Source: Siderastrea siderea (lineage: Eukaryota; Cnidaria; Anthozoa; Scleractinia; Rhizangiidae). From it: a stretch of 64,000 bases of DNA. The first letter of the stretch is position 1; every line of letters starts with the position of its first letter. Shown here in pieces: positions 12,966 through 24,192 of this stretch. The DNA lies in NCBI GenBank assembly GCA_964030785.1, contig OZ034970.1, forward strand, positions 1,422,911 to 1,486,910, in the 5' to 3' direction. The position numbers were made by a program, and so were the translations under genes. A model generated the notes under the pieces. It made no database searches. It saw nothing but the letters and a program-made list of their open reading frames with translations, and was not told the DNA's origin.

Positions 12966-13267
12966 CAGGGTCCGTACCCTTTTTCAAAAACAATTTTCCA
13001 GGACTTTACCAGGACTTTTTCAGGACTCAAATACGTTTTTCCAGGACTTTCAAATGCATAATAATTGCAGCAATAAACCCTTACGAAATAGAAATCCAAA
13101 AATAATACTGAAGAAAATCGTTTTTAAAGAAACCTTTATTACAAGAGTCTATAGATTTCCAGGACTTTTTAGGACCTGCATTAATTTTCCAGGACTGAAA
13201 AGTCCTGGAAAATGCCAGAATAAAATTCCAGGACTTTCCAGGATTTCCAGGACCCGTAGGAACCCTG
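12966..13267. mobile_element. hAT-like MITE
   Basis: About 300 bp with inverted ends CAGGGTCCGTACCCT and (complement) CAGGGTTCCTACGGG, the typical CAGGG start of hAT elements. TTAACC stands directly outside both ends. The interior repeats the word TTTCCAGGACT in both orientations. It is non-coding and non-autonomous. Assignment rests on the end sequence only, since hAT duplications are normally 8 bp. Confidence 0.55.
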
Positions 13268-13829
13268 TTAACCACTCGTCCACCCAATACATTTTGCTCC
13301 TCGAACTAGCTACATTGTATGCAGTCACCAATTTGGTAATCAGCTGGTCAACTGAATAGTAATATAGCGATAAAATACATCATGTATTTTGAAAACGGAA
13401 AACCTTCGGTTATCACTCCAACAGCCAGAGTCGCCTGAAACATAAAATTATCCCATTTATTCAATTATCAAAATGTAGGTAAAGAGTGTACAAATGCATA
13501 ATTGTAAAAACAAAACATCTTGACTGTATTTTTGCATTTCAGTATTACTTTCTTCACTTTTCAATAGCATTAAGCATGTTACGTCACTAGTTCAAAATTC
13601 ACCACCCAACCTCATTTGTACGAAATTTTTTGCAAGTATGAGGCAACTCAGTATTTCTTTTTAACTTTTACTATTTGGGGAATTCATTGACTACAGACTT
13701 GGCAGGTTGACACTTCGAAAGCCAGGTTTGATGTTGAATTTTGGTTGTCTGACGTAAACCTGCATAAGGGTTCTTTCTGACTACAATATTAGTATGTGAC
13801 CTTGTACATCTGCAAATAAGCAACAGCAA
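13268..13829. other. Intergenic, nothing recognised
   Basis: AT-rich sequence between the MITE and the 3' end of the minus-strand repeat-protein gene. It presumably includes that gene's 3' untranslated region. I see no coding signal. Confidence 0.5.
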
Positions 13830-15536
13830 TTACAATTCAAAAAGCTTCTTGCTTTCCTTGCCAACTTTTCGAAAAATATGTTTTATGAAGTGAAGATGCC
13901 TCTGACTAAAATAATTTTTGTCCTTAATCAGGATTTCGTTTTCTAAAGCATCAAGCAGTGTTCCTGTGTCAATAGGTACATTGGAAAAACACCAAGCGAA
14001 TTCACAAATATCAACAGCAGTAAGATTACAAAAATTGCTTGTTGAAAATAACCTCAATAAAAGTTCATAGAAGTCTTTGCTTCCTCGTTTGGCCTCAATA
14101 AATCCTCGCAGAAGCATATTTCTTTCCATCAAGGAAAACTCTCGCGAGCCACGCTGAAATACTTCTTTTTCAATTGCATAAAAAAGCTTGCTATCCAACT
14201 TTCCTGCCCTAAATCCAAGAGACCAGGCAACTAGACATAAATGACCGTTGCTTAGCTCGTCAACATTCTTTAAGCACAACTCATCTTCAATTTCGGCAAC
14301 CAACTTATCATCGTGTCTCTGAGTAGAAACAAATGACCAAAGCATCAACGCAAGCTCGTGCCTCTGAAACGCTTGGACGCCACGGTTAAAAACCTCTTTC
14401 TTAACAAGATCAAATACTTTGGCTTTTGACACATTTCTCTTAGCAAAACACCAAACAGTGTTCAAAAGTGCAGCCTTGTTTGATCTTTCTACACCCCGTG
14501 CGAAAAGGTCATCCTCTGCAGCGTAGAAAAGTCTTCGCTTCCTTTCTTAGCCGTGGCAAATGCCCAAAGTACCTTATTTAAACTGGCATAGTAAAAATCA
14601 GTTGTCCCACGTCTCAGAATCTCTTCTACTCGGTGAAATAACTTTTCTGCTTTAACACCTGACTTAACAAATGGTAACAAAAACATGGGTAAATCACGAT
14701 TCTCAAACATCACGAAGTCTCTTAATAAAATTTCCTCCAAGAAAACATCAAACAGTTCAGCCGATCCACTCTGTGTTTCAGAAAATGACAAGAATATTTC
14801 GAACAGGGCATGATTGTTAAAATGACGGATATTCACGTGCCCATTTAAAATGACTTCTTGTAGCTTTCGAAGTATGTTTGGCGTTCTCAACTTCAAGTTT
14901 GCACATCCATTCACAATCTGAGAGACATCTGCATTGCCGAAGGCAGCGATATCACGTGAAAGAATCTCCCTCAAGCAAAGCTGAACCAACCTGCGTTTTT
15001 TCTCTCTGAGTTTTCCGAAAGCCCACAGCACATTGGCAAGGTCTCGAACCTGACATTCGGAAATTTCAGTAGAAATGCCTTCCAGCAGTTCCATGTAAGT
15101 GCTGCCTTGTACTCGATGTGACTCTTCGCTTTCTTGGTCAACTACTTGCTTCTGTTTTCTGTGTCTTTGTCATCTTAGCAATGCTAAAAAGCATGATCAC
15201 TCTGTCCACAACAGACGCTGAATTCTTAACACTCTTAAACAACTCCAATTGCTCTTCTACTGTCTTTTGTGAAAAAATTCTCTTCCTTATTTCTTTGTCA
15301 CCTATAGACGCAGGTGATGACTTCGTAGAGTAGTCAGATGCCGGAGGGTTGATGAGGTAGAGGCTGTTAACTTTGCGAGTAGGTTTTATGATTCTAAGTG
15401 ATGGCCACGATGTAGTGACGTAGAAGTTGTTGACCTTTTTAAATGAGCTTGACGCTAAGCCTCGACTCAGACTTGGAAACAATCGCAAGAAAGGTATGCT
15501 TGTATATAATGACCTCTTTCCATAAACTGCAATCAT
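13830..15536 (-). pseudogene. FASTK/RAP-like helical-repeat protein, two frameshifts
   Basis: Minus-strand, intronless frame of about 565 codons in three pieces: 15536-15138, 15094-14489 and 14465-13830. The first and third are in the same frame and the middle is shifted, so one single-base change near 15165 and one in a T-run near 14535 compensate each other. Repeated motifs of about 37 residues such as LANVLWAFGKL, VSQIVNGCANLKL and LNTVWCFAKR resemble the FAST_1/octotricopeptide-like helical repeats of mitochondrial RNA-binding FASTK and RAP proteins. The N-terminus is Arg/Ser-rich and could be a mitochondrial signal. No C-terminal RAP domain is visible. It is either a recent pseudogene or a real gene with two homopolymer-type sequence errors. 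Confidence 0.6.
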
Positions 15537-15727
15537 GTTTGCTTTGGACTTCTTATCCTAAATTTTGAGTGTTCTCATTACTGTCCTGTGGAAGAAGATA
15601 TATAAAAGAAGATGTAAATAGGCAAGAATTAAATAAACATTCGTATAACTTTAGTTCAAAATATATCAAAAAGTATATTCCTATTGTCTATCAATGCGAT
15701 CAACCGAGTATAACCACTAGAGAAAAT

Positions 15728-16972
15728 GGGTGGGAGTGAGGGGAGGCAGAAAATGAAGTCCAGTCACCTATATTGATTTCTTAGTCAAAGAATGGGAAAG
15801 AGGGGAGGGAGGGAGCCAACAAGCCTTAGAGCAGTCGTGTTGATTTCATAGTTTTACAAAAATGGGAGGGAGGGAGGGAGGGGAGGGGAGGGAGCCAACA
15901 AGCCATGAAGACCAGTCACTTGTATTGATTTTATAGTTTTAAAAAAAGGGAGGGAGGGGAGGGAGGGAGCCAACAAGCCATGAAGACCAGTCACCTGTAT
16001 TGATTTTATAGCTTTAAAAAATGGGAGGGAGGGGAGGGGAGGGAGCCAACAAGCCATAGAGCAGTCGTATTGATTTCATAGTTTTAAACAAATGGGAGGG
16101 AGAGAGGAAGGGAGGGAGGGGAGGGAGCCAACAAGACATGAAGACCAGTCACCTAAGTTGATTTCATAGTTTAAAAAAATGGGAGGGAGGGAGGGAGGGA
16201 GGGAGGGGAGGGAGCCAACAAGACATGAAGCCCAGTCACCTGTATTGATTTCATAGGTTAAAAAAAGGGGAGGGAGGGGAGGGGAGGGAGCCAACAAGCC
16301 ATGAAGATTAGTCACCTGTATTGATTTCATAGGTTAAAAAAATGAGAGGAAGGGGAGGGCAGTGAGTCAACAAGCCATGAAGCTTAGTCAGCTGTATTGA
16401 TTTCATAGGTTAAAAAAGGGAAGGAAGGGAGGGAGGGAGGAGAGGGAACCAAAAGAAATGAAGATCAGTCACCTGTATTGATTTCATAGGTTAAAAAAAT
16501 GGGAGGGAGGGAGGGGAGGGGAGGGAGCCAACAAGCCATGACGACCAGTCACCTGTATTGATTTCATAGGTTAAAAAAATGGGAGGGAGGGGGGGAGGGA
16601 GGGGAGGGGAGGGGAGGGGAGGGGAGGGAGCCAACAAGACATGAAGACCAGTCACCTGTATTAATTTCATAGGTTAAAAAAATGGAAGGGAGGGGAGGGG
16701 AGGGAGCCAACAAGACATGAAGACCAGTCACCTAAGTTGATTTCATAGGTTACAAAAAGTGGGAGGGAAGGAGGGAGGGAGGGAGGGGAGGGAGCCAGCA
16801 AGCCATGAAGACCAGTCACCTGTATTGATTTCATAGGTTAAAAAATGAGAGGGAGGGAGGGAGGGAGCCAACAAGACATGAAGACCAGTCACCTACAGTG
16901 TAAGTTGATTTCATAGTTTAAAAAATTGGGAGGGAGCCAACAAGCCATGAAGACCAGTCACCTAAGCTGGTT
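15728..16972. repeat. Purine-rich minisatellite, ~80-100-bp units
   Basis: About 13 units. Each has a (GGGA)n block of variable length, then GAGCCAACAAGCCATGAAG, then CCAGTCACCTGTATTGATTTCATAG and an A-run. Most length variation lies in the GGGA block, which could form G-quadruplexes on the + strand. Frames such as Leu/Pro/Ser repeats on the minus strand are artefacts. Confidence 0.92.
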
Positions 16973-17090
16973 TCATATCACTGACGCTGTTTTTTGGCAG
17001 TGAAATGCAAAAAGTAATTGAAAGTCAAATTTCTGTTTTTCAGCACCTTGAGGTAGAACCGATGCAAGAAGCCCCAGCATGACCATTGTT

Positions 17091-17400
17091 AACCCTTTAA
17101 GCCCTAATAGTGAAGTAAAACTGTAAAATTACTCTTTACATCATCACCACTAGTTCAAACTTTTAAGTGATGAGAATAAAGGAAGTGATCACCAAAAATG
17201 GCTTGATTTTTCGACAAACTCTCCATACAAGTTCCCTAAGAAATATATGGAGAACACCAAAAACGACAAAATTACCCCAAGCAAAATTCTGCAATTTGGC
17301 TGATTGATGTCAAGTGAATTGCCCAAATTCGATAAATAAAAATTCAGTCTTAAACGACAGGCATCATTTCAAGGCTTAGGGGAATTAACCTAAATAAATC
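17091..17400. repeat. Dispersed AT-rich repeat, also near 53.7 kb and 60.0 kb
   Basis: Begins GTTAACCCTTTAAGCCCTAATAGTGAAG. Its words (CTCTTTACATCATCACCACTAG, GTGATGAGAATAA, GTGATCACC, CTCCATACAAG) reappear in the opposite orientation at about 53672-53880 and in the tandem copy at 59959-60167. The TTAA-CCCTTTAA start suggests a piggyBac-like MITE; the ends were not firmly placed. Confidence 0.5.
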
Positions 17401-17576
17401 CTTGTATTAGTCCCTTAAGCCTCATAGTGATGTCTATTGTTTTAAGATGAATTTTAACATCGAAATTGGGCTATTGTGTAAACTAATAAAAGGTATAAAT
17501 AAGTAAAAGGTGCTTTTTTAATGAAGAATAGTAACTTTACGAGTTCCTGGGGAATTATGACTTTTATTATTCAAGA

Positions 17577-17582
17577 CATTTA
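17577..17582. repeat. Left target-site duplication of the Maverick (CATTTA)
   Basis: CATTTA directly precedes the element's first base; the same six bases follow its last base at 45338-45343. A 6-bp duplication is the hallmark length for Maverick/Polinton integration. Confidence 0.9.
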
Positions 17583-17919
17583 AGTAGTAATATGGGCCCA
17601 GATAGAGAAATTTCCCACGGTAATTTGCATACACACCCCCTTGAATTTTTCTGGCTTCTGATTGTTGGAGAGAGGGTCACATGACAACCAGGGGTCAAAG
17701 GTCAACTGGAAGTGAATGGTGACGTCATCCAACATTGCGGACGGAAGTCATGGGGCTGAAGCGGAAGTGACGTCATGATGAACCGGAAGTGACGTGACCG
17801 GAACCGGAAGTGACATGACCGGAAGTCACGTGGTATGGGGTGGGAAACCGCAGACCAGGGTGGGAAAACCGTGGGCTCAGAGTCCAAAGTCCAAATCAAG
17901 CACCGGGGGAGGTCCTTAC
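17583..17919 (+). repeat. Left terminal inverted repeat
   Basis: About 337 bp matching the complement of 45022-45337 with scattered substitutions and a few short indels, ending GGAGGTCCTTAC on both sides. The arm contains five CGGAAGT words (17742, 17762, 17784, 17805, 17820), TGACGTCA at 17720 and 17768 and CACGTG at 17827, so it looks like a promoter/enhancer as well as the recombination end. Confidence 0.92.
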
Positions 17920-17970
17920 TGGAAAGGGATCAGACAAAAGAAGACGCCATGTTGGAAAAACAAAAATGAT

Positions 17971-17976
17971 TTTATT
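17971..17976 (-). terminator. Polyadenylation signal (AATAAA) after polymerase gene
   Basis: AATAAA on the minus strand about 150 bp beyond the polymerase stop and just inside the left terminal repeat. Position fits the 3' end of that transcript; no other canonical signal lies between. Confidence 0.45.
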
Positions 17977-18121
17977 CCAGACTGGGTGTTACAAGTGGTT
18001 GTCTAACAAAAGAGTCCCAAGTCCAAACGGTTGACCGTGGGAGGCCTGGGTCCAAGGGAAGAAGAAGAGGTCCCGTAGGTCGTTGGTGTTCCTTTTGATG
18101 AGTGTTCCATTTCATTTTTTT

Positions 18122-21100
18122 CTAATTCGTATCTTGGCATGCTTCTCGGTATCCGTAAGGGTAGGTTTGAAAGGTGGCAGGATCGACGACTCTCCTGTCG
18201 TACACCAATTGGTAATACTTGTACCCAGGTTGAGTTTCGAGCTCATACTTTTTGGCGTTTCGGACGATCTGGTAGGAATTGATGACTTGCGTTTGACGCG
18301 GTTTCTTTTGAGGCTTTTGGATTTCGTCCAACACGTTCTGACGCATGACCTCATAATTCAATTGGGTTTTGCGCTCACTATTGAGGCGAAAGCCCCTGAC
18401 TTTGCATTCGACGTGGCCCTGTTTGGTTTTGTAGCCGTAATTCTTGGAGCCGCCCGACACGAATTCGACGATGTGATCATCCTGTTCCAATTCACTCGTA
18501 AAGTCGCCGAGGTAATCGCCCAAGACCCGGTTGGGTTGGCCCGGTTCCTCCAGGTAAATGACGGAGTCTGTGTCATAGTACAGGACGCGTTCCCCCAATA
18601 GTTCCAAGGCTTCGTAGAGGCGGAGACGGGCCCAACAGGTGGTGAAGGCGGCCACAAATATGTTCAGATGGGGAGACACGGGAATGTCTTCGTCTTGGTA
18701 CTGGTAGTCTACTTCGACCATGGCGTCGTTCATGACGGAGACGTGACGCACGTCCAATTTGTCGGTATCCAGGAAACGGTGAAAGGCTTGGGGGTCGTCA
18801 AATTTGTTGGACTTGGGTCTTGTTCAGACGTTGGCCGAACTTGCCCCACATGGAATTTAGCATCATTTTCGCTAGGGTGCGCAACCCTGCATTCTTCTCG
18901 ATCTTGGCGTACTCCAACTGGATGCCATCGTGCTCGGCGTACTCGCGAAGGTACTGTTGACGTTTGGTGTCGTCGTCCCCCACCCACAACGGCCACCCGC
19001 TGGCTTCTTGCTTGATTTTCAGCCAGGTGTTGACGTAGTCTCGGAAGAGCCCCTCACAGGTCTCGTCAAAATGCCACACTTCGTAAATGTACTGGATCTC
19101 GTAGCCCAGCTCCACTGCTTTGTTCAATTCGGGACTACACCACGTACCGGTCAGGACGCGTTGCTCGTCGGCGTGGGTGCACTGGGCCGATCTGTGTGAC
19201 AGAGGTTTCATCATTCTTCTTGGACACACGTTACACAGAGGGGAAAGGTAAGTTTGCCCTCATGGCGGTAAGGCAGCACGCGATGGTACAGGTCACGAGG
19301 AGGGAGGATTCGGCATTGGATGAGACCAAAGTAGAAGTGGATGTCGGTGTGACCCGGTTGCGAAATGAAGCGAGGATGGCTTTTGGGGTAGACACAGGTT
19401 TTGTTGACCCAAGGGTACAAGGAGGTGACATCGATGTAATGGATCTTTTGATCGGGGGTCACACGATGGCACAGTTTGATGGCATTGGTACGACCTCCAC
19501 AGAAGGCGTCCCACGGCTCGAGAGGGTTGATGAAGGCCAGGTTATCCACAAACGTTTGGATCTCGGGGGAGGTTTCTTTGAGGCGTTTCCAGTTGCATCC
19601 CCACATTTCCATGACGTGGTACCCTTGGGTTTCAAGGGCTTTGGTTTTGTGTTGGGTGGTCTCGCACACATCCTCCATGGTCCAATCACAGTGGCGCACA
19701 TGTTTTTCGTGACGGTTGGCATAACAGCGGGGACACCCATGGAAGAAACAACCCTGAAATTCGTACACGGTCTGGGTGTCTGGGCAGTAGCCATCCACGA
19801 GGAACTTGGTACCGGGGATGCGATACTCGCCGGCATTGCGCAGATGTTGAATGTACTGGCGATGACTGGGATGGTCAGCCATGAGCTCGTGATCTTCCAG
19901 GGCGTGCTGGCGTTGTTGGTGATCGCACCAGGTTAACCATTCGAGGGCGACGTTCGATTGTTGGATGCGGTTGCGCCATCCTTTGGTGGGTTCACTGGCA
20001 ATGCTGTTGGGGATCATACGGTTCATGCTTAGATCCCGGTTACAAGCGGAGGCAATGGTGATATGTTCAAAGGGATTGAATCCCGCCAGGGCTTCAAACA
20101 TTCGTTTGAAGGTCAGGCATCCTTGTTTCAAGAGACGTACGTCCGATTCGCAGTACGCCACCAATTCTTTCTGGAAATCAAAGACGAAGTTTTGGGCGCG
20201 TTGCTCTTTATGCCACCTTTCCAATTCTTGCTTGGCTTTCGGGGACATGGTTTCGGGCATGTAGTAGTCGAGGGCTGGTATGGACCCCACGTACGTTTGG
20301 TGCTCGGGGAGGTTGAACTTGTGGGGGGAGTAGCCCTTGTGGAGTTCCGTCAATCCAAAGGTTTTGGGAAAGGCCGACAGAGGCATCTGGAAGAAACTGA
20401 GAGAATCGATGAAACGGATGCAATCTTGTTGGACTTCTAAGAGTTTGCACCCGTTCCGGAGTTGTTCGACAATGCGGTTGTCGCTGTGGTATTGATGAAC
20501 CACAAAGTACCCATCGTATCCTTGGAAATTATGAGCTATTACATTGACTTGACGCGTGTCGTTTAGTATGAGCGTATCCAACCATTCCAGAAAATCGCGG
20601 AGACAATGCTCGCCTGGGAAACGAACGGGTCGATCGTCGTCTTCGGTTTCAAGGTCAAAAAACACGTGCAGGGGTGGACTGTCGTCCACGTCGTCGTCCA
20701 CGTCTTCCTCCTCCGCTTCATGGGCTTGCAAGGTTTGAAGCCCCGCGGCCACCCCTCGTTTGGCGCGAGGTCCTCCTTGACGCGAGCGCTTGCGTTTCTT
20801 TTTGCGCTCTCGGAGTTCTTGAGGTGTGGGGGCTCTTTGAATGAAACAACGGTGGGTTTCGCCGTCGACGTACTTGCGGCAGGAAGGACAATCCAGGTAC
20901 CCACATTGATGATGCTGAAGAGCTTGGGGGCCCACTTCCTGCTTGAAGCAGTCACGACAGCGACGTCGACGAAAGCACACGGTGGACTGGGGACTGGTCG
21001 CTGGTTTGCCCGCATGGTCTTTGGTACAATGGGCCTCGTAACACATGTCTCCAAAAAAGTAGCGATGACACTCACCACAACGTCGCGTGGCTTTGAGACC

Positions 21101-22288
21101 CCGCGGGTAAGCCTCCAGAAAGTCGGGGCAAGCGTTTTAGCAACAGGCACTGCAATGGTCTTTTCGTTTGGTACATCGCTGCGCTCCCTCTGTGTTATAG
21201 GGTTTCCAACAGTGGGCACACACGTAACTGGATCCGAGAAACCCTGGTAAACGGGTGATGACATCGTAATGGTCTTTCTCGTGGAGCAGGATCAATTGTT
21301 TGTCTTGGGTGTCTCCAAACGTCGTGATATGGAAGGACCGGTGGGCATCCACCAGGATGATCTGGTAACCTACCAGGGAAGGGGCCGCACTGAAGGCCGT
21401 CAAGGCGTCGTAGCTGCAAGGACCTGGAGGGACGCGAGTTTCGTCATGGAGCCGCAACGCGAGTTCCCTTTGCAGCGACCCCCTCCCCTGGCGAATGCTG
21501 TGCCATCTCGGGTGTTGGTCCAGGCGAGCTTTGGCCACCACCAAGGCTCTGACACAAGAGAGCTCATCCTTATTTTGAATCCGGATGACCAATTTGGATG
21601 TTTTGGTTAACAGTTGCATTGTGGGGTGGCCTGGTTTGCCCCGTCGTGGCTTACCCCTTCCCTGAGGGGCATGATGGACTTGGGTGATGGACAATGGAAA
21701 CGAATCGTCCATTTCAAATTGTTCGTTGCTGTTGAGCGCTTGGGCCAACCGATCGAATATTGCCTCCAAGCGAGCGCCTCCTTCGCGCCATTCTCCGGCC
21801 CGTAATCCCCATCCTTGAAAATTGTTGGTGAGACGATTGGAACTGAGGGTGAAATACAATCGGTCTTGATCGTGTAGGATGGGGGTGGTGGCTAACACTT
21901 GATTCACCGCCCGACGTAATCCCTCTTGAAGGGCATGGGCAATACCCGATGGCTCAATGAAGTTGCCTCTTTGACGTAAACGGGTTTTGGATTGACGTTC
22001 GCGGACGCCCATACGGCTACTCTGACGATCCACATAGGGGTCGAGATCAAACTCAAAGGCACCCACCGAGGCATCCAAAGCACCTCCACTTTGTTCAAGG
22101 AGTTGGGTTTGAAACGCACGCTGACGTTCGAAGCGATCCAAGGCCTCTTGACAGAGGCCATCCTCATCGCTTTCTCCGAAGACATCTTCATTCTCAGAGT
22201 CGGACGTGTCCAGGCCTAGCAAACGCATCATCTCGTCTGCGGGCACGCCGCTAGGCCCCGCTACTGGATCGTCTTGGTGAGAGGCCAT
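18122..22288 (-). pseudogene. Protein-primed family B DNA polymerase, broken
   Basis: Replicative polymerase of the element, acting with a terminal protein primer. Start: ATG 22288 is preferred over ATG 22303 because the TATA box at 22321-22330 lies so close. The N-terminal ~380 codons are divergent. Next come Cys/His clusters (CAHCW, CSACC, CPSCRKYVDG), the exonuclease motifs FFDLETE, AHNFQGYDGYF and YCESDVRLL, and polymerase motifs A (DVTSLYP), B (KMMLNSMWGKFG) and C (YYDTDSVIY). Breaks: an in-frame TAA at 21137-21139, a frameshift near 19215-19229 (between motifs A and B) and one near 18800 (between B and C). About 1,390 codons in all, normal for Mavericks. All catalytic motifs are kept, so the damage looks recent or technical. 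Confidence 0.93.
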
Positions 22289-22320
22289 GATCAGATGAAG
22301 CATTCGGAGGTCGGTGCCCG

Positions 22321-22515
22321 TTTTTTATAGAGACCTGAAGGTCACGTGGGAGGGTGGTAAGGACCAATCACCAACCAGGGCACGCGGTGCCCCAGGAGGG
22401 GTGGGGACCGGGGTGGGGGGACCCCCTCCCCCCACCCTGAGGTCCTACCATGCCTCGTGGGGAACGACGAGAGAAACTATAAAACAGCGTGAGCGCCAGG
22501 CTGGGTCATCGCATC
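22321..22515. promoter_or_regulatory. Bidirectional promoter between polymerase and 22516 gene
   Basis: On the minus strand a TATA box (CTATAAAAAA, 22321-22330) serves the polymerase; on the + strand ACTATAAAAC at 22476-22485 lies 31 bp before ATG 22516. Between them are CACGTG (22343-22348), a CCAAT box (GGACCAATCAC) and a G/C palindromic stretch (GGTGGGGGGACCCCCTCC). The part at 22321-22365 has a close inverted copy at about 43865-43910. Confidence 0.65.
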
Positions 22516-22869
22516 ATGAATCCAGAGCAAGAAAAATTGTGAGAAGATTTTGAAAGTTTTGAGTTAGATCTAGAGGTGGAGGCCATCTTGGCGAAAGTGA
22601 AAAAGGACCGTGTGCCTGACGAAGGGGTCAGTGAGTTTGCTCACCAGTTAGTGGAGAGAGACCGGCAGAAACGAGCAGCGCAGATTGAATGCGAGGCGTT
22701 AGTGGAACAAAAGTGGACCCCCGGCCATTACCCGCAGCTGACCTGCGACTGGTTTGTAGAGGGCCTGGATTATTGCCGTCCTTATTGGCGGTACGAGTTT
22801 AAGCGACCCCACACATCACCCCGCCAGCACCACCGCCAGCACCATGGAACGATTAATACAAAACCTTGA
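22516..22869 (+). pseudogene. Small hypothetical Maverick protein with early stop
   Basis: ATG 22516 follows a TATA box by 31 bp. The frame has TGA as codon 9 (22540-22542) and is then open to 22869, about 117 codons. The body is acidic to mixed (VSEFAHQLVERDRQKRAAQ, then WTPGHYPQLTCDWFVEGLDYC). The end overlaps the start of the next gene at 22844 in another frame. No family is recognised. If the TGA is real, translation could only begin at a later codon; there is no good ATG for it. Confidence 0.5.
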
Positions 22870-23662
22870 GAATCACCTGGCTAGGAAAGCCCAAGAGAAA
22901 GCCAGGTACCGAGCCAAATACCCCGAGAAAGTGACCGCTAGCAACAAACGATATCGGGAAAACAACCGGGAGAAACTTAGAGAGGCCAAGAAACGATATC
23001 GGGAAAACAACCGGGAGAAACTTAGGGAGGCCAAGAAACGATATCGGGTGAAGCATCGAGAAGAATACAATAGGAAAAAAAGAGAATGGTACAAAACCGA
23101 AGAATGCCGGACGTATCAAAGACAATATCGTGCGAAAAAAAGACAAAGAGACAAAGAGAAACGGAGAACTTTGGACAAAGTCAAAGCCTTAGGACCTCTT
23201 CAATTGACGGTCCGGCTCACAGACTATTTGAAATCGCCTTCGGTGAACACCCCGGTAGAAACGTACTTGGACACCTTTTGTCAATCCCTCCCTTCCGACA
23301 ATGTGTCACGGGCGGATCAACCAGAGGCTTTGACACTGACGGACATGGATTCGGGGGAGCGTCTAACCCTGGATCGACCTGTATGGGAGCAAGGGCAGGA
23401 TGATTTGATGGAGCACCTCCATGACTTGATGGAGGACTCGTTGGAAACCTGTTTGTATGACTTGTTAAAGGACATGTCGCCCGACGATTGGGGCCAGCTG
23501 GCAGAGGATATGCGGGATCCTTCCTTTGATTTGGAGGACTTTGTGTCCATGTTCCCCGACGACGACATGAATGATGTGATCGAGGACATGTCCCTGAACG
23601 AATGGGAACAATTCATGGAGGATGTACTCGACTCATTTGATTTGGATGACTTTGTTTCGTGA
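22844..23662 (+). CDS. Basic/acidic two-part protein, putative transcription activator
   Basis: 272 aa, intact, with a good start context (CACCATGG). Residues ~15-110 are very rich in Lys/Arg/Glu and contain an exactly repeated 15-residue unit (RYRENNREKLREAKK) plus a third partial one, likely a long basic helix that could bind nucleic acid. Residues ~190-272 are strongly acidic with hydrophobic spacing (FDLEDFVSMFPDDDM and SFDLDDFVS), much like acidic activation domains of viral and cellular activators. This plan suggests a transcription regulator of the element; no named family is matched. It is one of few genes here without a lesion. Confidence 0.6.
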   Translation: MERLIQNLENHLARKAQEKARYRAKYPEKVTASNKRYRENNREKLREAKKRYRENNREKLREAKKRYRVKHREEYNRKKREWYKTEECRTYQRQYRAKKRQRDKEKRRTLDKVKALGPLQLTVRLTDYLKSPSVNTPVETYLDTFCQSLPSDNVSRADQPEALTLTDMDSGERLTLDRPVWEQGQDDLMEHLHDLMEDSLETCLYDLLKDMSPDDWGQLAEDMRDPSFDLEDFVSMFPDDDMNDVIEDMSLNEWEQFMEDVLDSFDLDDFVS

Positions 23663-23743
23663 AAAAAGACAGTGCTAGACATTTTCACACTTCATTTTCT
23701 CAAAACAACATGTAACACTCGGTTTGGTGTATTATTAAAACAA

Positions 23744-24109
23744 TTACAATTTTAAACGTTTCTTGGTTTGCATGATTTTTTTGACCACGCGTTCCGTCTT
23801 GGTTTTCTTGCCGGGTAACCGATCAATGGCTTGGATCATCTTGGTATCGGCTTTCCATTTATCTTGCAAATTCTTTGCACGGCTGTAATCAATGTCGTGT
23901 TGTTTGGCAATCTTGTCCAAACGATTGATACCGGGATCGCCCTGTTTCAGACGTTTGGTCAAATGCGTGCCGGGCCCATGTACTGATACCCAGGCCAATG
24001 AAAGTCTTTGCCGGTTTTGGGTATCCATTTTTGAACATCCACCGCCCCTCCTCTTTGGGATCGTTTCCTTTTGATACCCTTTCTCCTCCTCTTGGTGAGG
24101 GGGTTTCAT
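23744..24109 (-). CDS. Phospholipase A2-like protein (virion-type)
   Basis: 121 aa. The segment GPGTHLTKRLKQGDPGINRLD followed by AKQHDIDYSRA resembles the parvovirus/adintovirus-type PLA2 domain: a glycine-rich Ca-binding loop, then the catalytic HD pair, then an aromatic residue and a conserved helix with WKADTKM. In related viruses this activity helps particles cross endosomal membranes. A Lys-rich tail (KKIMQTKKRLKL) follows. It converges with the + strand gene ending at 23662. The first ~25 residues are low in complexity; a downstream ATG could be the real start. Confidence 0.72.
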   Translation of the reverse strand: MKPPHQEEEKGYQKETIPKRRGGGCSKMDTQNRQRLSLAWVSVHGPGTHLTKRLKQGDPGINRLDKIAKQHDIDYSRAKNLQDKWKADTKMIQAIDRLPGKKTKTERVVKKIMQTKKRLKL

Positions 24110-24192
24110 CTTTTTCAGTCACTGACGTAATCCAACCGTCGTCTCAAGTTTTTGCCTTGGGCCCAATCTTCCCACCCGGGTAAGGGTTTCAA

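Noticed and set aside
12691..13099. Minus-strand frames rich in Arg/Pro/Ser and Phe/Arg/Ser
   Set aside because: Produced by the tetranucleotide microsatellite.
15854..16330. Leu/Pro/Ser-rich minus-strand frames
   Set aside because: Translation of the minisatellite; no start context or conservation expected.
19196..21250. Long + strand frames opposite the polymerase (up to 246 residues)
   Set aside because: Antisense shadows of the polymerase; no motif, and all polymerase motifs are on the minus strand.
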